Part shown: positions 46,000 to 58,900 of the stretch, piece after piece
Numbering within the stretch: the first letter of the stretch is position 1
How the letters are laid out: each line of letters opens with the position of its first letter
Source of the DNA: Patiria miniata
Taxonomy: Eukaryota > Echinodermata > Asteroidea > Valvatida > Asterinidae
NCBI RefSeq assembly: GCF_015706575.1
Contig: NW_024037053.1
Coordinates: 744,001 to 808,000 of the forward strand
DNA length: 64,000 nt
Direction of reading: 5' to 3'
Translations under genes and position numbers: made by a program
Notes under the pieces: model-generated
Databases searched by the model: none
The model's input: only the letters and a program-made list of their open reading frames with translations
What the model was told of the DNA's origin: nothing

Positions 46000-46480
46000 C
46001 TGACACAATGTCACCATTGTTAAGTTCCATTATACTGTGTTTTGATGATACCATTCACTCTGAATTTTTGTAAACAAGGTTGAAATTCCGTCGTGAGCAT
46101 GAAGAAAAAAAATCGTTTACGATCACCACCATAACTACATCACGTTTGTTTGTTTCCACCAGAGTAAAAAATGTACTCCAATTCGACCCCGACAGGAGTG
46201 CGCCACCAATCGTTCAGTGCGCGGACACAACAATGTCTTTCCTAGACTCGTTCCCAGTCCCTCTATTGTTCTTCGGAAGGGGTAGGGGGACTGTCTTTTT
46301 GTCTTACCCTCTCTGTAAACTGGCTTCTTTATTTTTCAAATGCTTTTCATATTTGATAATGTTGCATTGATACACATTTCCCCCCTTCTAACTTTGTCCT
46401 TGCGCTATGTATCAACGAGATGTTTCAAGAGTAACTAGTTGCAATGATTAAAAATTTATAAATATAATTACATTTTTTTT
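46000..46480. other. Likely KATNIP upstream/5' region
   Basis: Non-repetitive sequence directly upstream of the proposed start exon. No TATA box at a fixed distance is apparent. A promoter here is inferred only from position. Confidence 0.4.
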
Positions 46481-46560
46481 TGGGGGGGGGGGTATTCAGG
46501 GGCGGCGGAACGGGGGGGGGGGGGGCATTTGCCCCCCCCCCCCCCAGATTTTCCCAAGTG
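46480..46560. repeat. Homopolymer cluster (G/C runs) of a hAT-type remnant
   Basis: AGGGGCGGCGGAAC followed by a run of G and then C. This is a GGGGCGG-type transposon end with low-complexity filling. Confidence 0.55.
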
Positions 46561-46739
46561 CCCCTTTTGCGGCCATACGTGCCCCTGCGAGAAAAAAAAT
46601 GCCCTTCAAGTATCTTTCTATTTCTTAGAAGTAACCATTTCCTAATAATGGTATAGATAGTTTTGATATAAACGAGGAATATGAAAACAAAGTCCCAAAA
46701 GCCATACAATACGCCCTGAAAATGGGCACAGGGGCACAT

Positions 46740-49700
46740 AATGCATAGTAATTAGCATATAATCATCAGTTTTGAAGAGCGCCCCCTATGTTGGAAAATG
46801 GATGCACCCTTATAAATTTTCAAGATCATGCTGCAAAAACAAAATTCACTTTCAAATCGCCGGGCTTTCAATTTTGGACATCTGGAAAGACACAATTACA
46901 AAAACAGGTTACCGTTCAGATACAGATGACTGTTTTTTTATTTGAATAATTAAGGCTGAAAAAAAAAACCACTCAAACACCAAAAAATATGAGCTACTGG
47001 CCTATATTATTTACTTTGCTTACCTCTTATATTATAAATCCCAAAATATTCCATATTATTACGAGCTAAATTAATACTTTCTAAACTTCATTAAATACTA
47101 AATTTTGTGGACCTACACCATTAAATTCATTATATTCAACCTTTTTACGATGGATTGTACCAACACGAAATAATTCTAAAATAGTTTAAAATTTCTTTAA
47201 AAATATTTAGAGCAATAGTATAAACATATATATATATAATATTCATGGTGGAAGTACAGACCCAATATTTTGAACAACACATATACAGAGTACATCAATA
47301 TTTTTAATTTATAATTAAAAACTTCGTTCAGTGACAGGATTGAATTATAGAAATCCAAGCCGAATTATTAAAAAAAGAAAAAGAAAGAAATATGGCAGTT
47401 TTTTTTAAATGTCAGCCGACAAATCTCTGCTTGTCAGTGTTATGGTCCTTGGAATGTATTTGTTTGTAACAAATATTAAATATTGAATATCAGCAGGCTA
47501 TATTTTGTAGAAAGAGAACAGTTTTTTTTATTTATGAGGAAAATTATACAGGGTAAGATGATGGCACAGCAGCTCTGCTGTGCATGTGACTCGCACATCT
47601 CTTATGTGCTAAAAGGGGTTACAAAATTACAAAAGCCTAGTCTAAATACAAAAAAGGCTGCTTGGAGCTGCCCATGTCATTTTAGAAAATTTGACAGTCA
47701 TTTGCAAATGTCATTTTTTGAACGGAACAAAGGGAGGTATCCTAAACTACTATTTCCAACAAAAAATGTTTACTGAATCAATTTAGCAAACTTGCCTTTA
47801 ATCTAAATATAAAAGATTGTCAATTGCATTTATAAACAAAAAACATGTAACTTACTCTATTATAAACCTTGGATTAACAATTGTTTACAAAACTACAGTA
47901 TCCTCAATTGGTACAAATACGTGGCCCATTATAATTGAGCTCATTTTCACATCATTAACAAGGCCATTTCATGTGATCCAATCCAATCAAAAGTACATTA
48001 TTGTTCACCGATTGGAATTAGTACTTTACGAAGTGCGTCACAAAATGTGACGCTGCAACCTTTTAAAAACTAATGATCCATCCATAATGCCAAAACAAAA
48101 TGAAATGCAACAATGTTTTTTTTATATAACACATCAAGTCAAACAGAAACGAACCCACCAAAATCTCCTTAAAAAATGACAGGAAAAAAATCAAAGAGAG
48201 ACATGAATTTCTACGGTTGGTTGGTACTAACGTTGCACAAATCTGATGGTTAAACTGCAAAGAAATGTCACAAACATTTTTTAAGAACTGATTTAACTAA
48301 GCTACTTTTGAAGTTCTCTGCATTTTTACAAATCTTTCAACAGTGAATATAAATGGAAACAGTCAACAATTTCACCCTAATAATATTGGCATTCATGATT
48401 AACAATGGAAAAAGCACTGTGCATAATATTTGTATTCAGGTTGCTTGATACAATTAAACTACTGACTGGCTCAAGAGCTGATGAGGCTTTTTCATATTTA
48501 CAAGAATATATTCTCTCACTTTACATTTTCAAAATTAATATAATTATCCCATATAATCATATTTAAAATAAGTGCATATATCTATATGTATATATATAAC
48601 AGATTCAAGTTTAACATAAATATTGAATATACCAATAAAGTATCACTGAGGTTAAAGACAGAGGTACCATGGAAATCACACAGCTTTTACAACTCATTCT
48701 TGTTCACCTTAAAATTAAAACTAAATATACAAATCAGGATTTGAAATTTGCGACACCAATCCTTGAACACAGTACAATTATTAAATAATTTGAAAATATA
48801 AGACTCTGTGACCTTGGAACAAAATCTCACAATGATTAAAATAAGTACTACTATTTGATATATGACTACTTCTATAAGTGAGAACACAGGAAACAAAAAA
48901 ACTGTATTAAGCTGTTTACCAACCGGAGTGACCTGGGATTTACAAATTGTTAAAGTCACACCGCCTTTTCGATCAAAGCAGAAGCTTCTCCCAAAGCAAA
49001 GCTTGTGCAAGTACGAATACTTTAACATAAAATTGAATTGACATATATATAAAAACTTTTCCATTTAAAAACTTTTCCGGAAGAAAGGTTAGTATTATTG
49101 AAGTCAAGGAATGAAGTACCATAAAGGTAGCTCACCTGATTTTCTGTACAAAAACGGGGCTTCCGTTCATTTTAAAGAGACAGTGGTCATAGCTAAGAGT
49201 ACGCCGACTTTTTTTATAGTGAAAACAGCATGAAGGACATGTCAATGAGCACGTAGGCATTAGCACATCCACACTGAAGCAGCTGTAACATGGAGGTTGC
49301 CTGAAATGACATTGCACTTTTGCTCATGAATATGTAAATTAGCATTAGCATATAACCAAAATGGCCCTAGTCTTCAGTACTTTCCGTCTGTGTCGCGAGT
49401 CCATGAAAATTGGGCCCACGCGCGCTATGAATCTTGCTCCTCATCACGCATTGCGTTGCATTTATAGCAATGTCTTCAGAATAAACTGTCCATTTTTTGG
49501 GGGGGGGAGGGGTATTACGCGGAGAAATCAGAAATTATGGCAGGTACATTTCATTTTTATAACCTGTGTAATTTTCAAGTTTATAATTTTATAAATTTGG
49601 CTTTTAGGTTGCCGTCCTGTCGATGTTTTTGTCCACGTTGTAAGAGTCACGTATCAAGCAAGTATCAAGTGCTGTCTTTAGCCAGTATGTTGTACCGTTT

Positions 49701-49830
49701 GGATATACATGTATTGATTATTGAGAAATCTGTCATCGACGGACCCTAGTTTTGAGTCCCGCCCAACTCTCTCCTTGTGACCAAGCGAGGGAGTACTTGT
49801 GCACGGAGTCCATTGGCCATGAAGGCTTCC
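46740..49830. other. AT-rich intergenic region / ABCA 3' flank
   Basis: Very AT-rich, with few recognisable repeats, unlike the introns. Starting from the ABCA stop it may hold a long 3' UTR; one AATAAA on the minus strand is at 47,527-47,532. No open frame with family features. Confidence 0.45.
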
Positions 49831-49831
49831 A

Positions 49832-49978
49832 TTAGACTTCCTCCGTCGACAACGTGACTGCGTGATTGACCTGCCCAGCCTCTCTGACACTGAGCCCTGA
49901 CAACATCCGCTGAAGGGAAGGATTGGCGTCTGCCTCCTCCTCATCGCTACGCTGCATCTTGGCAAACTGAATAAACAC
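49832..49978 (-). CDS. ABCA last exon and stop
   Basis: Encodes [40 protein letters not shown] and VTLSTEEV, then TAA at 49,832-49,834. The acidic tail after the LEQVF motif is normal for the family. Confidence 0.92.
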   Translation of the reverse strand: MFIQFAKMQRSDEEEADANPSLQRMLSGLSVREAGQVNHAVTLSTEEV

Positions 49979-52900
49979 CTGCGACAATAACCAAACAAGA
50001 TACACATCAAATTCAATTAGTGGTCACCTTTAATTCAATTTCCATTTCACTTGTTTTTGTGGGCGGGGGGATGCTAAATCTTTACATCTCTGCTTTTATG
50101 TTACCTGCTAAGTCACATCCTTAACCCTAACTCCCTGGTGTCTTTTACTAAGTACTGGACCAATTCTGCCAAAATCCATCACTGACCCTGCTTCACAGAA
50201 TGCATCAGGACCAAGTCCGCTGAAATCAACCACAAGACCACCACTGCTACAGGTGGATTTGGATGGACAAGGTACAGATGGCTTGTCTACCAAAATCCCC
50301 AAAATGGGGGAATGGATTTTGATGGATTCGGGGTGGTTGTTTTAATAATACTTTTGGGGGCTAAGCATTTCTACTCTCTGCAGGAGCTGAATTGCAAAGG
50401 ACGCGGCTACAACGTGGTCGAGCCGCAGGCATACGGGTTAAGGCACCTTAGGCTGCCGCCATGCGATCCATGTCTGACCATGGAGCACAGCCAGATCAAA
50501 TGTGTTGATCTTTGCAGAGAGAGGAAAAATGGAAAGCCTGGAGAAAAACCCTCGTGGCACAGAAGAGAATCAATGCACAACTCTACTCATATTTGGTCCG
50601 CGCCGGGAATCGAACCCAGCCCACAGTGGTAAGAGGCGCGCACTTTATAACAGTAATAATAATGATTTGGGAGGCTAATCATCCTAACTCGCAGCTGGTA
50701 TGCTGCATTGCGAAGGACGCGGCTACAACATGGTTGGGCCGCTGGCACGTAAAGGGGCTTATGGCTGCCGGCCACATGGACCCAGGACCACGGAGCACAG
50801 CCTGAGATCGAAAGTGTTTGATTTTTCCGGAGGGAGGAAAACCAGAGAGCCCGGAGAAGAACCCTCGTTTCACAGGAGAGAACCAACGCACAACTCTCCT
50901 CACATGTGATCCGCGGCCAGGATTCGAACCGTGGTCACCTTGGTGAGAGGCGAGCGCTTAACGCACAAGCCACCCATGCCACTTTACGCATTAGTTACCC
51001 ATGCAACCCTGTTTTCGGATTCAATGTTTCAGCTTAAAGCGACTTTTTGTCTAGGAACCATTGTGGATTCTATAAAATAAGAACAATTATTTTCTGTACC
51101 TGTTCTAGAGTGGCCTGGCTGAAGCTATACTCCTCAATATGAAGCGTCTCTTTACCTGCAATGAACCAATGGGATTTTTCAAGTGGAAGTTTTGTACAAA
51201 AACAACATAGATAAATATCCTCTTTTCATCTTTATCTATTGAGGAACCAATCTCAATAAAATATCCGGGAAATAGTTTATCAGCAATATGCCCACTGCAT
51301 CAGGTGTTTATATGTTGCAGGATTCTTAACATCCTTGTCAGAATTTTCCACAAATAAGTTATTAGCATACTTTACAAATTGATAACTTCATTGTGTGAGC
51401 GTAACTCCAAACATACATACAAATGAAGTTGTCTTTCCCCAAATGATCTTCAAGTAAGCTACCATTGGACTGAAGGTTAGGCTGTTTTGCCATGGAAACC
51501 AACAAACTTTGGACAAATTTCAAGAGGAGGGGGGAGACAGGTCATGCTATCTTCACAACCACATACCATTTGACTTTCAAACTTTCAGAAAAATGTAAAA
51601 AGCGCCCTCAATATGTCAACATTGAGGGCGCTAAATATATATATAATATTCAATATACATATTGAATATATCTTCACAACCACACCCCATATAACTTTCA
51701 AACTTTCAGAAACGTAAAGAGCGCCCTCAGTATGTCTAGAAGTGGTCTTATCTCGAAAACTCGAAATTTCGAGTTACGCTGTTTTGCCATCAAAGGGCCG
51801 AGTATTTGAACACCCAGGGGTCGATTTCACAAAACTCATTGTAACCTACGATGCATCGTAAGGTTACGATGTGTCTTAGCCCTGCGATCAATCTCAGCTG
51901 CGATGGATCGTAAAGTTACGATGTGTCTTAGCCCTGCTATCAATTTTAGCTGCGATGCATCGTACAAACCATTTCACCAAACTCATTGTAACAGCGATGC
52001 ATGTCAAAACTTTTTTAGCATATTACAGTGACTGTTTCATGTTTGTGGTATCTGAACAGGAAACAGTCGTCAAGTAACCACCAAAGAATCGTTGGATTTC
52101 TCTAAGAAAAAGTTTCAAGTTGCAAACAAAATGGCAGTCGATATAGTTAATTTGCGGACAAAACAATGCTCGAAACAAACAGTTGATTCGACTGGAATTT
52201 TCTGCTTAGGTATTAAAGTCACATGTATGTAACAGTAATTTACATAGATAATTTAACAAACATTATCACATGATGTTGGACTTCTTTTTTTCACTTGTCA
52301 TGCCATTAAAACTGGCTTCGAAAAGACACTTCATAACTTACGGCGACCCACAGACACGTCTTAACTTACGGTGTGTTCCATGCTGTTGTCAAGGAACTTA
52401 CGACGCGTTCAACTCATCGCAAGTTTTGTGAAATGGATTATACGATGTGTCGTGAGTTGCGACGTGTAACACATCGTAACTCGAGTTGTGCTTCGTGAAA
52501 TCGGGTGCAGGTGGGGTAAGGGTTAATGTCCCTTATTTCCAAAATTAGAGATTATTCACCTTCTTCTAGGGTCGCAAAGACCGTGGACAGCGAGATGGCG
52601 GCATCGCTGGGTACCCTGTATGCGACCCGCTCCCCGAATGTCTCCGTAACCTCAGCGCTGGGAAACACTTCCTTGATCGTGACGTCCAACGCCGCCAGCA
52701 TATCGTCCAGGAGTTGGGTGGCCCGGCCGCTGGTGTGATCCATGGAGTAGTAGGCTGGTCCCGGGTTCAGCTTGACTTCTAGGACGTAACCGCCGCCGTA
52801 CTTGCCCTTCAGATGTTGAGTCGTTCCAAGACACCTAAAATGCGATGGTTAATTATTACTAGAGGTGAAACTAGAGGTGTTTAAGACTAATACCGTTATT

Positions 52901-55900
52901 CATCGTCATCATACCAGACAGTCTAGGGATTTCCATATCCCACACATACGTACTGCTAAAGCTAAAAACTTCATTCATTATCAGGGCCCCAAATTGTGGA
53001 ACTCATTAAATCAAACTCTGAGAATTGTCAACAGTAGGCCTTTATTTAAGAAGAGGCTAAAGTCTCTGCTTATGGAAAGTTACAATAATGCTTAATGCTT
53101 AATTTTAGTTTTACTTATTATTTGCTGTGAACATATTCTTCTAATAATTTCCCACGTAGGTTCTGATTGTACTTGATTTGTTTTGTCTTGTCCTGTTTGT
53201 GTTGGTCCCTTGTATATGTGTGTTTGTGTAACTTAAACTCCATTGTGTAGTTAAGTTAAAGGTACAAATGTATTTAATATATATTTTTTTCTACACATAA
53301 TGGGCTTCTCCACTTGACAAGCTTGCTTTTTGGAGAAGCCCACCGCTTAATCTTATCCTGTTATCTAAATTATTGTTTAAACCGTTTCCCTTCAAAATGA
53401 TTAAGTGGAAATAAATATGAATATGAATGAATATGAATAACGATACTTTCGTTACGCTACAACATGCATCATGAAACTGAGTTCACAAGACAACAGTGTT
53501 GTAGGCAAGGTAGTTGTGATAGGTCAGCGGACATCACAAGTCAATCATAAGTCATCACAAGTCAATCATAAGTCACAAGACGAAAATGGCCTCAATAGGG
53601 TACTTTTTTTAATTTGGCAGCAGCCTCACTCACTTCAACTGTCCAGAAACCATGATTCCAACGCGAGAGCACACCGCGTCTGCCTCCTCCATGGAATGCG
53701 TCGTCAAGATGGCGCCTCGGTCGTCACGGAAACTCGATATGATAGTGTTCCTGTCAGGACAAAAGAGTGATTTACTAAACACAATTCTTGCTCACAGCTT
53801 GTATAAATATCACAAGAACTGCCATTCATTTCACAAGTGAAATCACAAATCAATCATGAAATTTCAACAGAATTTGAGAGTTTGATTGATAATTTGACCT
53901 CCAGAAAATGTCTTTGATCGTGATAGAGTACCATCACGGTTGATGGTTCAAATTCTGCTGCAGCTCATTAACTGAAAATCTCTGGGAGATTTAGCTAGAG
54001 AGAGAGAGAGAAATTGACTAATTGAGAGAAATGATGTCAGGCTTTGTTTACATGTGCGCTTTTATAGGAAAGCGCTCATGTAAACAAAGCGTGACGTCAT
54101 AAGGTCTTAGATCTATTGACTAGAAACGGATTTGAATCTGTGACCTCCGGAATGTTGTCTGTTGTACAGGAGGTGCAGGTTCACATCCCGCTAGAGTCAA
54201 CTTACTGCATATTATTTGCAGATCAGCAAAAGACAGAAATTGAATGGAGTAGGATTTGAACCTCTTACCTCCAGAATGCCATCTTTGGTTCAAAGTTGTG
54301 CAATGTTTCCCATGGTACATTTTCAAATTCAGGTTTCCCACAGAAATCTTTAACTGAAACTCCACGACTTATCCACGACTTTCCAAGGATAAAATTAGGG
54401 CTTTCCATGTCGAATTCCTACACTGTTATGGCAGCCTATTAAAAAAAATACACTGGCCATTTATCACACTGAGGCAAGGGACGCCTTGCTTAAGATTTTG
54501 TGGGCTTTTGTTGTTTCAAACGAAAAAAAAATTCACAAATTACAAAAGATCTACCTGACATTTAAATTTCGATTTGGTCAACTTACCAGACAAATCTCTT
54601 GGAGCTTGGATCCATGCCAGTTGAAGGCTCATCCATCAAGACTATCTTGGGCCTTCCCAGCATGCTGAGAGCAAAACACAGCTGCAAAACCAATCCAAAT
54701 TGATATTCTAGATTTACAGATTGTACATAGGTATTACAAATTACAGATTTTACGTGGGGAGTGCGGCCTAGTGGTTAGGGTTTGTTACTCAAGGGTCGGG
54801 GGTTCGAATCCAACTGCTTGCCACATGTTGTGTTCTTGGGCAAGCCGCCTCAACCCCACTTGTCTCTCTCCAACCAGAAGTATAAATCTGTACTGGTGTC
54901 GGACTCCTATGAAAATCTGACTCCTTTACCCTATTATTGGTTAAACCCTCTCACGTGACCGGTCACTCTCCTTATTATCGTCACTTAGTCATGCAAAATA
55001 CTACCAATGAGTCCGTATTTCATAGCATTAGCTTGGGAGTAACATGCGATGGACTAGCATCCCATCCAGGGGGAGTAAAAATATTCTCAGTTGTTTCATG
55101 CCAAGGAAACTGGAGACAAACGCTGGCCTGATGGGCCATATTGGCTCATGACAGACTCTTCTTTTGTAATTTTTTTTATTAATAGACAGATAGTTACGCT
55201 GGTGGTACTCTTTCAGATCAAGACCTTTTTTTTATGAAAACGCTTGTTCAATGATGTCATACAAACTCCAGTTCTATTTGATAACAGAGTCATCAAAGAC
55301 AAGTATACTGCCCTCTGTAGGTCATGCACAGAGCCATTGGACCTCAGACATACCTTTCTTTTGGTCCCTCCTGAGAGCTTCTGAGACTTCTTATCTGCAT
55401 GCTCGGAGATCTTCAATGCTGCCATGTAACTAAAAACAATACAAACAAGATGACACAGGGCTAATCAGTGATTTTGACAATTGTGAGGCGTTCTGCCAAA
55501 ATGAGACGGAACTGGGCCCAGGCCATAGTGGAGAAAAATGCAAACAAACTGAAGGGGGTGATTTTTTTTCAATTTTCAGATTTATAGATGTTTGTAGCCT
55601 GTGATATGTCTACTACTCATATTTTAAAGAAATAGTATACAAATCGTGGAAAAAAAGCGTTTTTAAGGAAAACTAATTGGCATCTTTCATTTTCAGGACT
55701 ACAAAACTCCAAACTGTAAAGGCCTTTTTCTCAGTATTTTACTTTTTTGACCAGTCGATTAAGTGCAAACATTAAACAGCCATAAGTTGCCAACGGAATG
55801 TCCGATTGAAGTGCAACAAACAGTATTGTGAGGAGAATTTTATTCTCTTTCCTAATACCTGCAAACCCTCATTTCAACCTCTGCCCAGTTGTGTCTCATT

Positions 55901-58900
55901 CTGCGCATACAGAGTCTAACGATTAGGTAACGGGATATTTATGAAGATTGTGAATCCCAAAAAATTTCGTGTTACGACCAGATGATGGCTTCTTTCACTT
56001 GCTGAAAGCAAACCGCTTTGTTCAATGTGTATGCATTTTCCCTCTGGCCCTGCTAACAAGGAAACTTTTTGTCACATTGTGAAAACTAACAAAACACAGA
56101 GTTCAGGCATTTTGTCAAACGTTTGAAACTTGGTCAAATTGTTCTGTGTGTCACATGTAATAAAATGGCCAGCAAAACTCAAAACTTTTTGAGTTAATTT
56201 TTTCTAGATATTTGTCACTTCGTGAAAACCCTGACGATATAAATAACCAGATTTTCAGTGAATAGATATTTGTAAACGATTTAACAGAATTTTGCAGAAC
56301 CAGTTTTACAGAGGCTTGCCTAGGTTTTTATGTAGTCTAGGGGCTAGATGTTGCATGGTTTGATACGCGATAACCTGCCGCCACGAGAGGGCGCTATCAC
56401 TACCAACCAATATCTCCCATGGACTTGTCAGTAGCAACATCTAGGGTATCTCCTGAAATCTCCCCCCCCCCCGCAAAAAAAATGGGGGAAACTAGTGCGC
56501 ATGTGCGACTTCTGCAGGCAAATTACGGTCCATTTTCAGTCGCATTACACAACCAATAGGAATTGGCCTAGACGTTGCTACTGACAAGTCCGTGGGCGAT
56601 GTTGGTTGGTCGTGATAGTGCCCTCTCGCGGCGGTGGGTTATCGCGTATCAAACCATGCAACATCTAGCTCCTAGACTAGTTTTTATGTGAAATTTTGAG
56701 CCCTGCCATGACCCCCCTCCCTTCCAAATTCCATGAGACACTTACTGATCGGCAATGGGCCCGACATCTTTGGGTTGGATGCCTTTGAGCAGCCCGTACA
56801 TCTCGATGTGTTCACGCATGGTGATGTTCTCGTACAGTGGATCGTGTTGGGGGCAGAACCCCATGCAATGGAAGGCGTCACTCAGGGATGACGTGATGTC
56901 ATAGCCAGAAATTTGGATCTGGGGTAGATAAAAAAAATGATAAATGCTTAAAACAAAATGCTAAGACACTTTTTTGCTTCAGTAAAAGTTGTTTTTTTTT
57001 CAAAACCATAACAATCCCCATCCACGTGACGATAACATTACTTAACATATCTTGCCTCCGTTTACAACATTTTCATAAACAACTTTACGAATTGTCACAA
57101 ACATTTTTTTAGAGTGCATTTACTGACGACGGCAAAGTATATGCTCAAATTTGGTAAAATATTTGTGGTCATTTTTTGGGGACTGACCGACCGACCGACC
57201 AACACCAAAATGGCTTGCAGAAGCTCCTTTAACAGCTTAAAAAAAGTATAATTTGTTAAAGAGCATGGGGATAGCAACTTTAGCAACAACAACAACAACA
57301 ACAAAATATCAATAAAACAAAAAGCCGACCTGTCCTCTAGTAGCTTTGGTATCAGCTGCAATGACGTTCATGGAAGTGGTTTTACCAGCTCCATTGGGTC
57401 CCAGTAGGCCAAACACTTCCCCTTCGTTCACGCTGAGGGTCAGGTTACGGACGGCCACGTTGATCGGGGAAGCTTTCTCCTTGCTGCAACAACCACCGCT
57501 TCTCTTCTGGAACTCCTTGCGGATGCCGGCGGCGGCTACTGCGCATTTCTGAGACGGGGACGAGAAAGGAGAAAAGTTGCAGGAATTTGTCTCAACTTCA
57601 AGGTGCACATTCAAAAATTTCAATTTTTAGATTGTTTACTTTATGGTAGGTTCACACATTCCTGAATTGGTTACGAATACAACAAGAATAAACCAAGAAT
57701 CGAAATGGATTCCTGATTCCATATGTGATGAATCGGCTCACCTCAGGATGTTCACGTTGGGAAAAGATGGTCTGCACTTTCTCCCGTTCAGCTTTGACAT
57801 CGCTATCCTCGTCAGGGATGTGGTCGTTGTTTGGAACCACTGATCCTACCTTCCCCTGGCTGCAGAGAAAGAAAAAAAATGGAAGAAAAAAATTGGATGT
57901 GCATTCCAGTGTTTGCGAGGATCCCAGTTAAACCTCACATAACCTTGTACAACCGCTAGATAAACCTCGTTCAACCTCAAGGTAACCCTCGTACAACCTC
58001 GAGATAAACCTCGTGGCAAACATCATACAACCTCGAGGTAAACCTTCTACAACCTCAAGGTAAACCTCGTACAACTCCGAGGTTCCCAGTAAAACCTCAC
58101 ATTAACTCATACAACCTCGGGGTAAACCTGGTACAACCTCGGGGTAAACCTTGTACAACGTCGAGGTAACCTTGCACAACCTGAATGCAAACCTTGTACA
58201 ACCTTGAAGTAAACTTTGTACAACCTCGAGGTAAAGCTTATAAAACCTTGAGGTAAACCTTGTTCAACCTTGAGGTAAACCTCGTACAACCTAAACCTTG
58301 ACAACCTTTGACTTGTGACACTGTTATAGCTGGGCAATATATTCTGATATCCCCCTCGAAGCCATCCAATATTATAAAAGGTACTTTAGTACTGACAATT
58401 TTTACCTGCAAATAAAAGTGTCTCTCAGGTTACCCCCTGTGGAAAAGATCTCCAAAAATCGCAGCTCAAAGAAAACAAGCACGAGGGCGATCAGCAGCTG
58501 TCAAAAAGAAGAAACACAAAAAATCATCATCAGGGCAATTTTAAGAACAACATCTGTCTTTCGGAGTAAGTTACGTTCTCACTTTGAACACAATTACCTT
58601 TTCTCATTACTGTTTATGTTCATAAACAATATGACAGTCATTAAAGGGACACTGCGTCCTGTAGTCTGGCTCCCTGACTCGACGCTTCAGACGGAGTGAA
58701 ACAATATACAGGCACCGGGGAATTGTCAGGCTAGGGAATCAGACTGGCCAGCTTTCGACTACTCACCGGTTTGTAACAGATTGCAAACAAAATGTGGACC
58801 AACTAAATTCGGTCAATTGAGGGCAGTTTTTGAAAGAGAAGTCATGTTTTTTTTTCCAACGATGGTTGGCCATTCCCAGAGAGAAATAAAATTAAAATGA

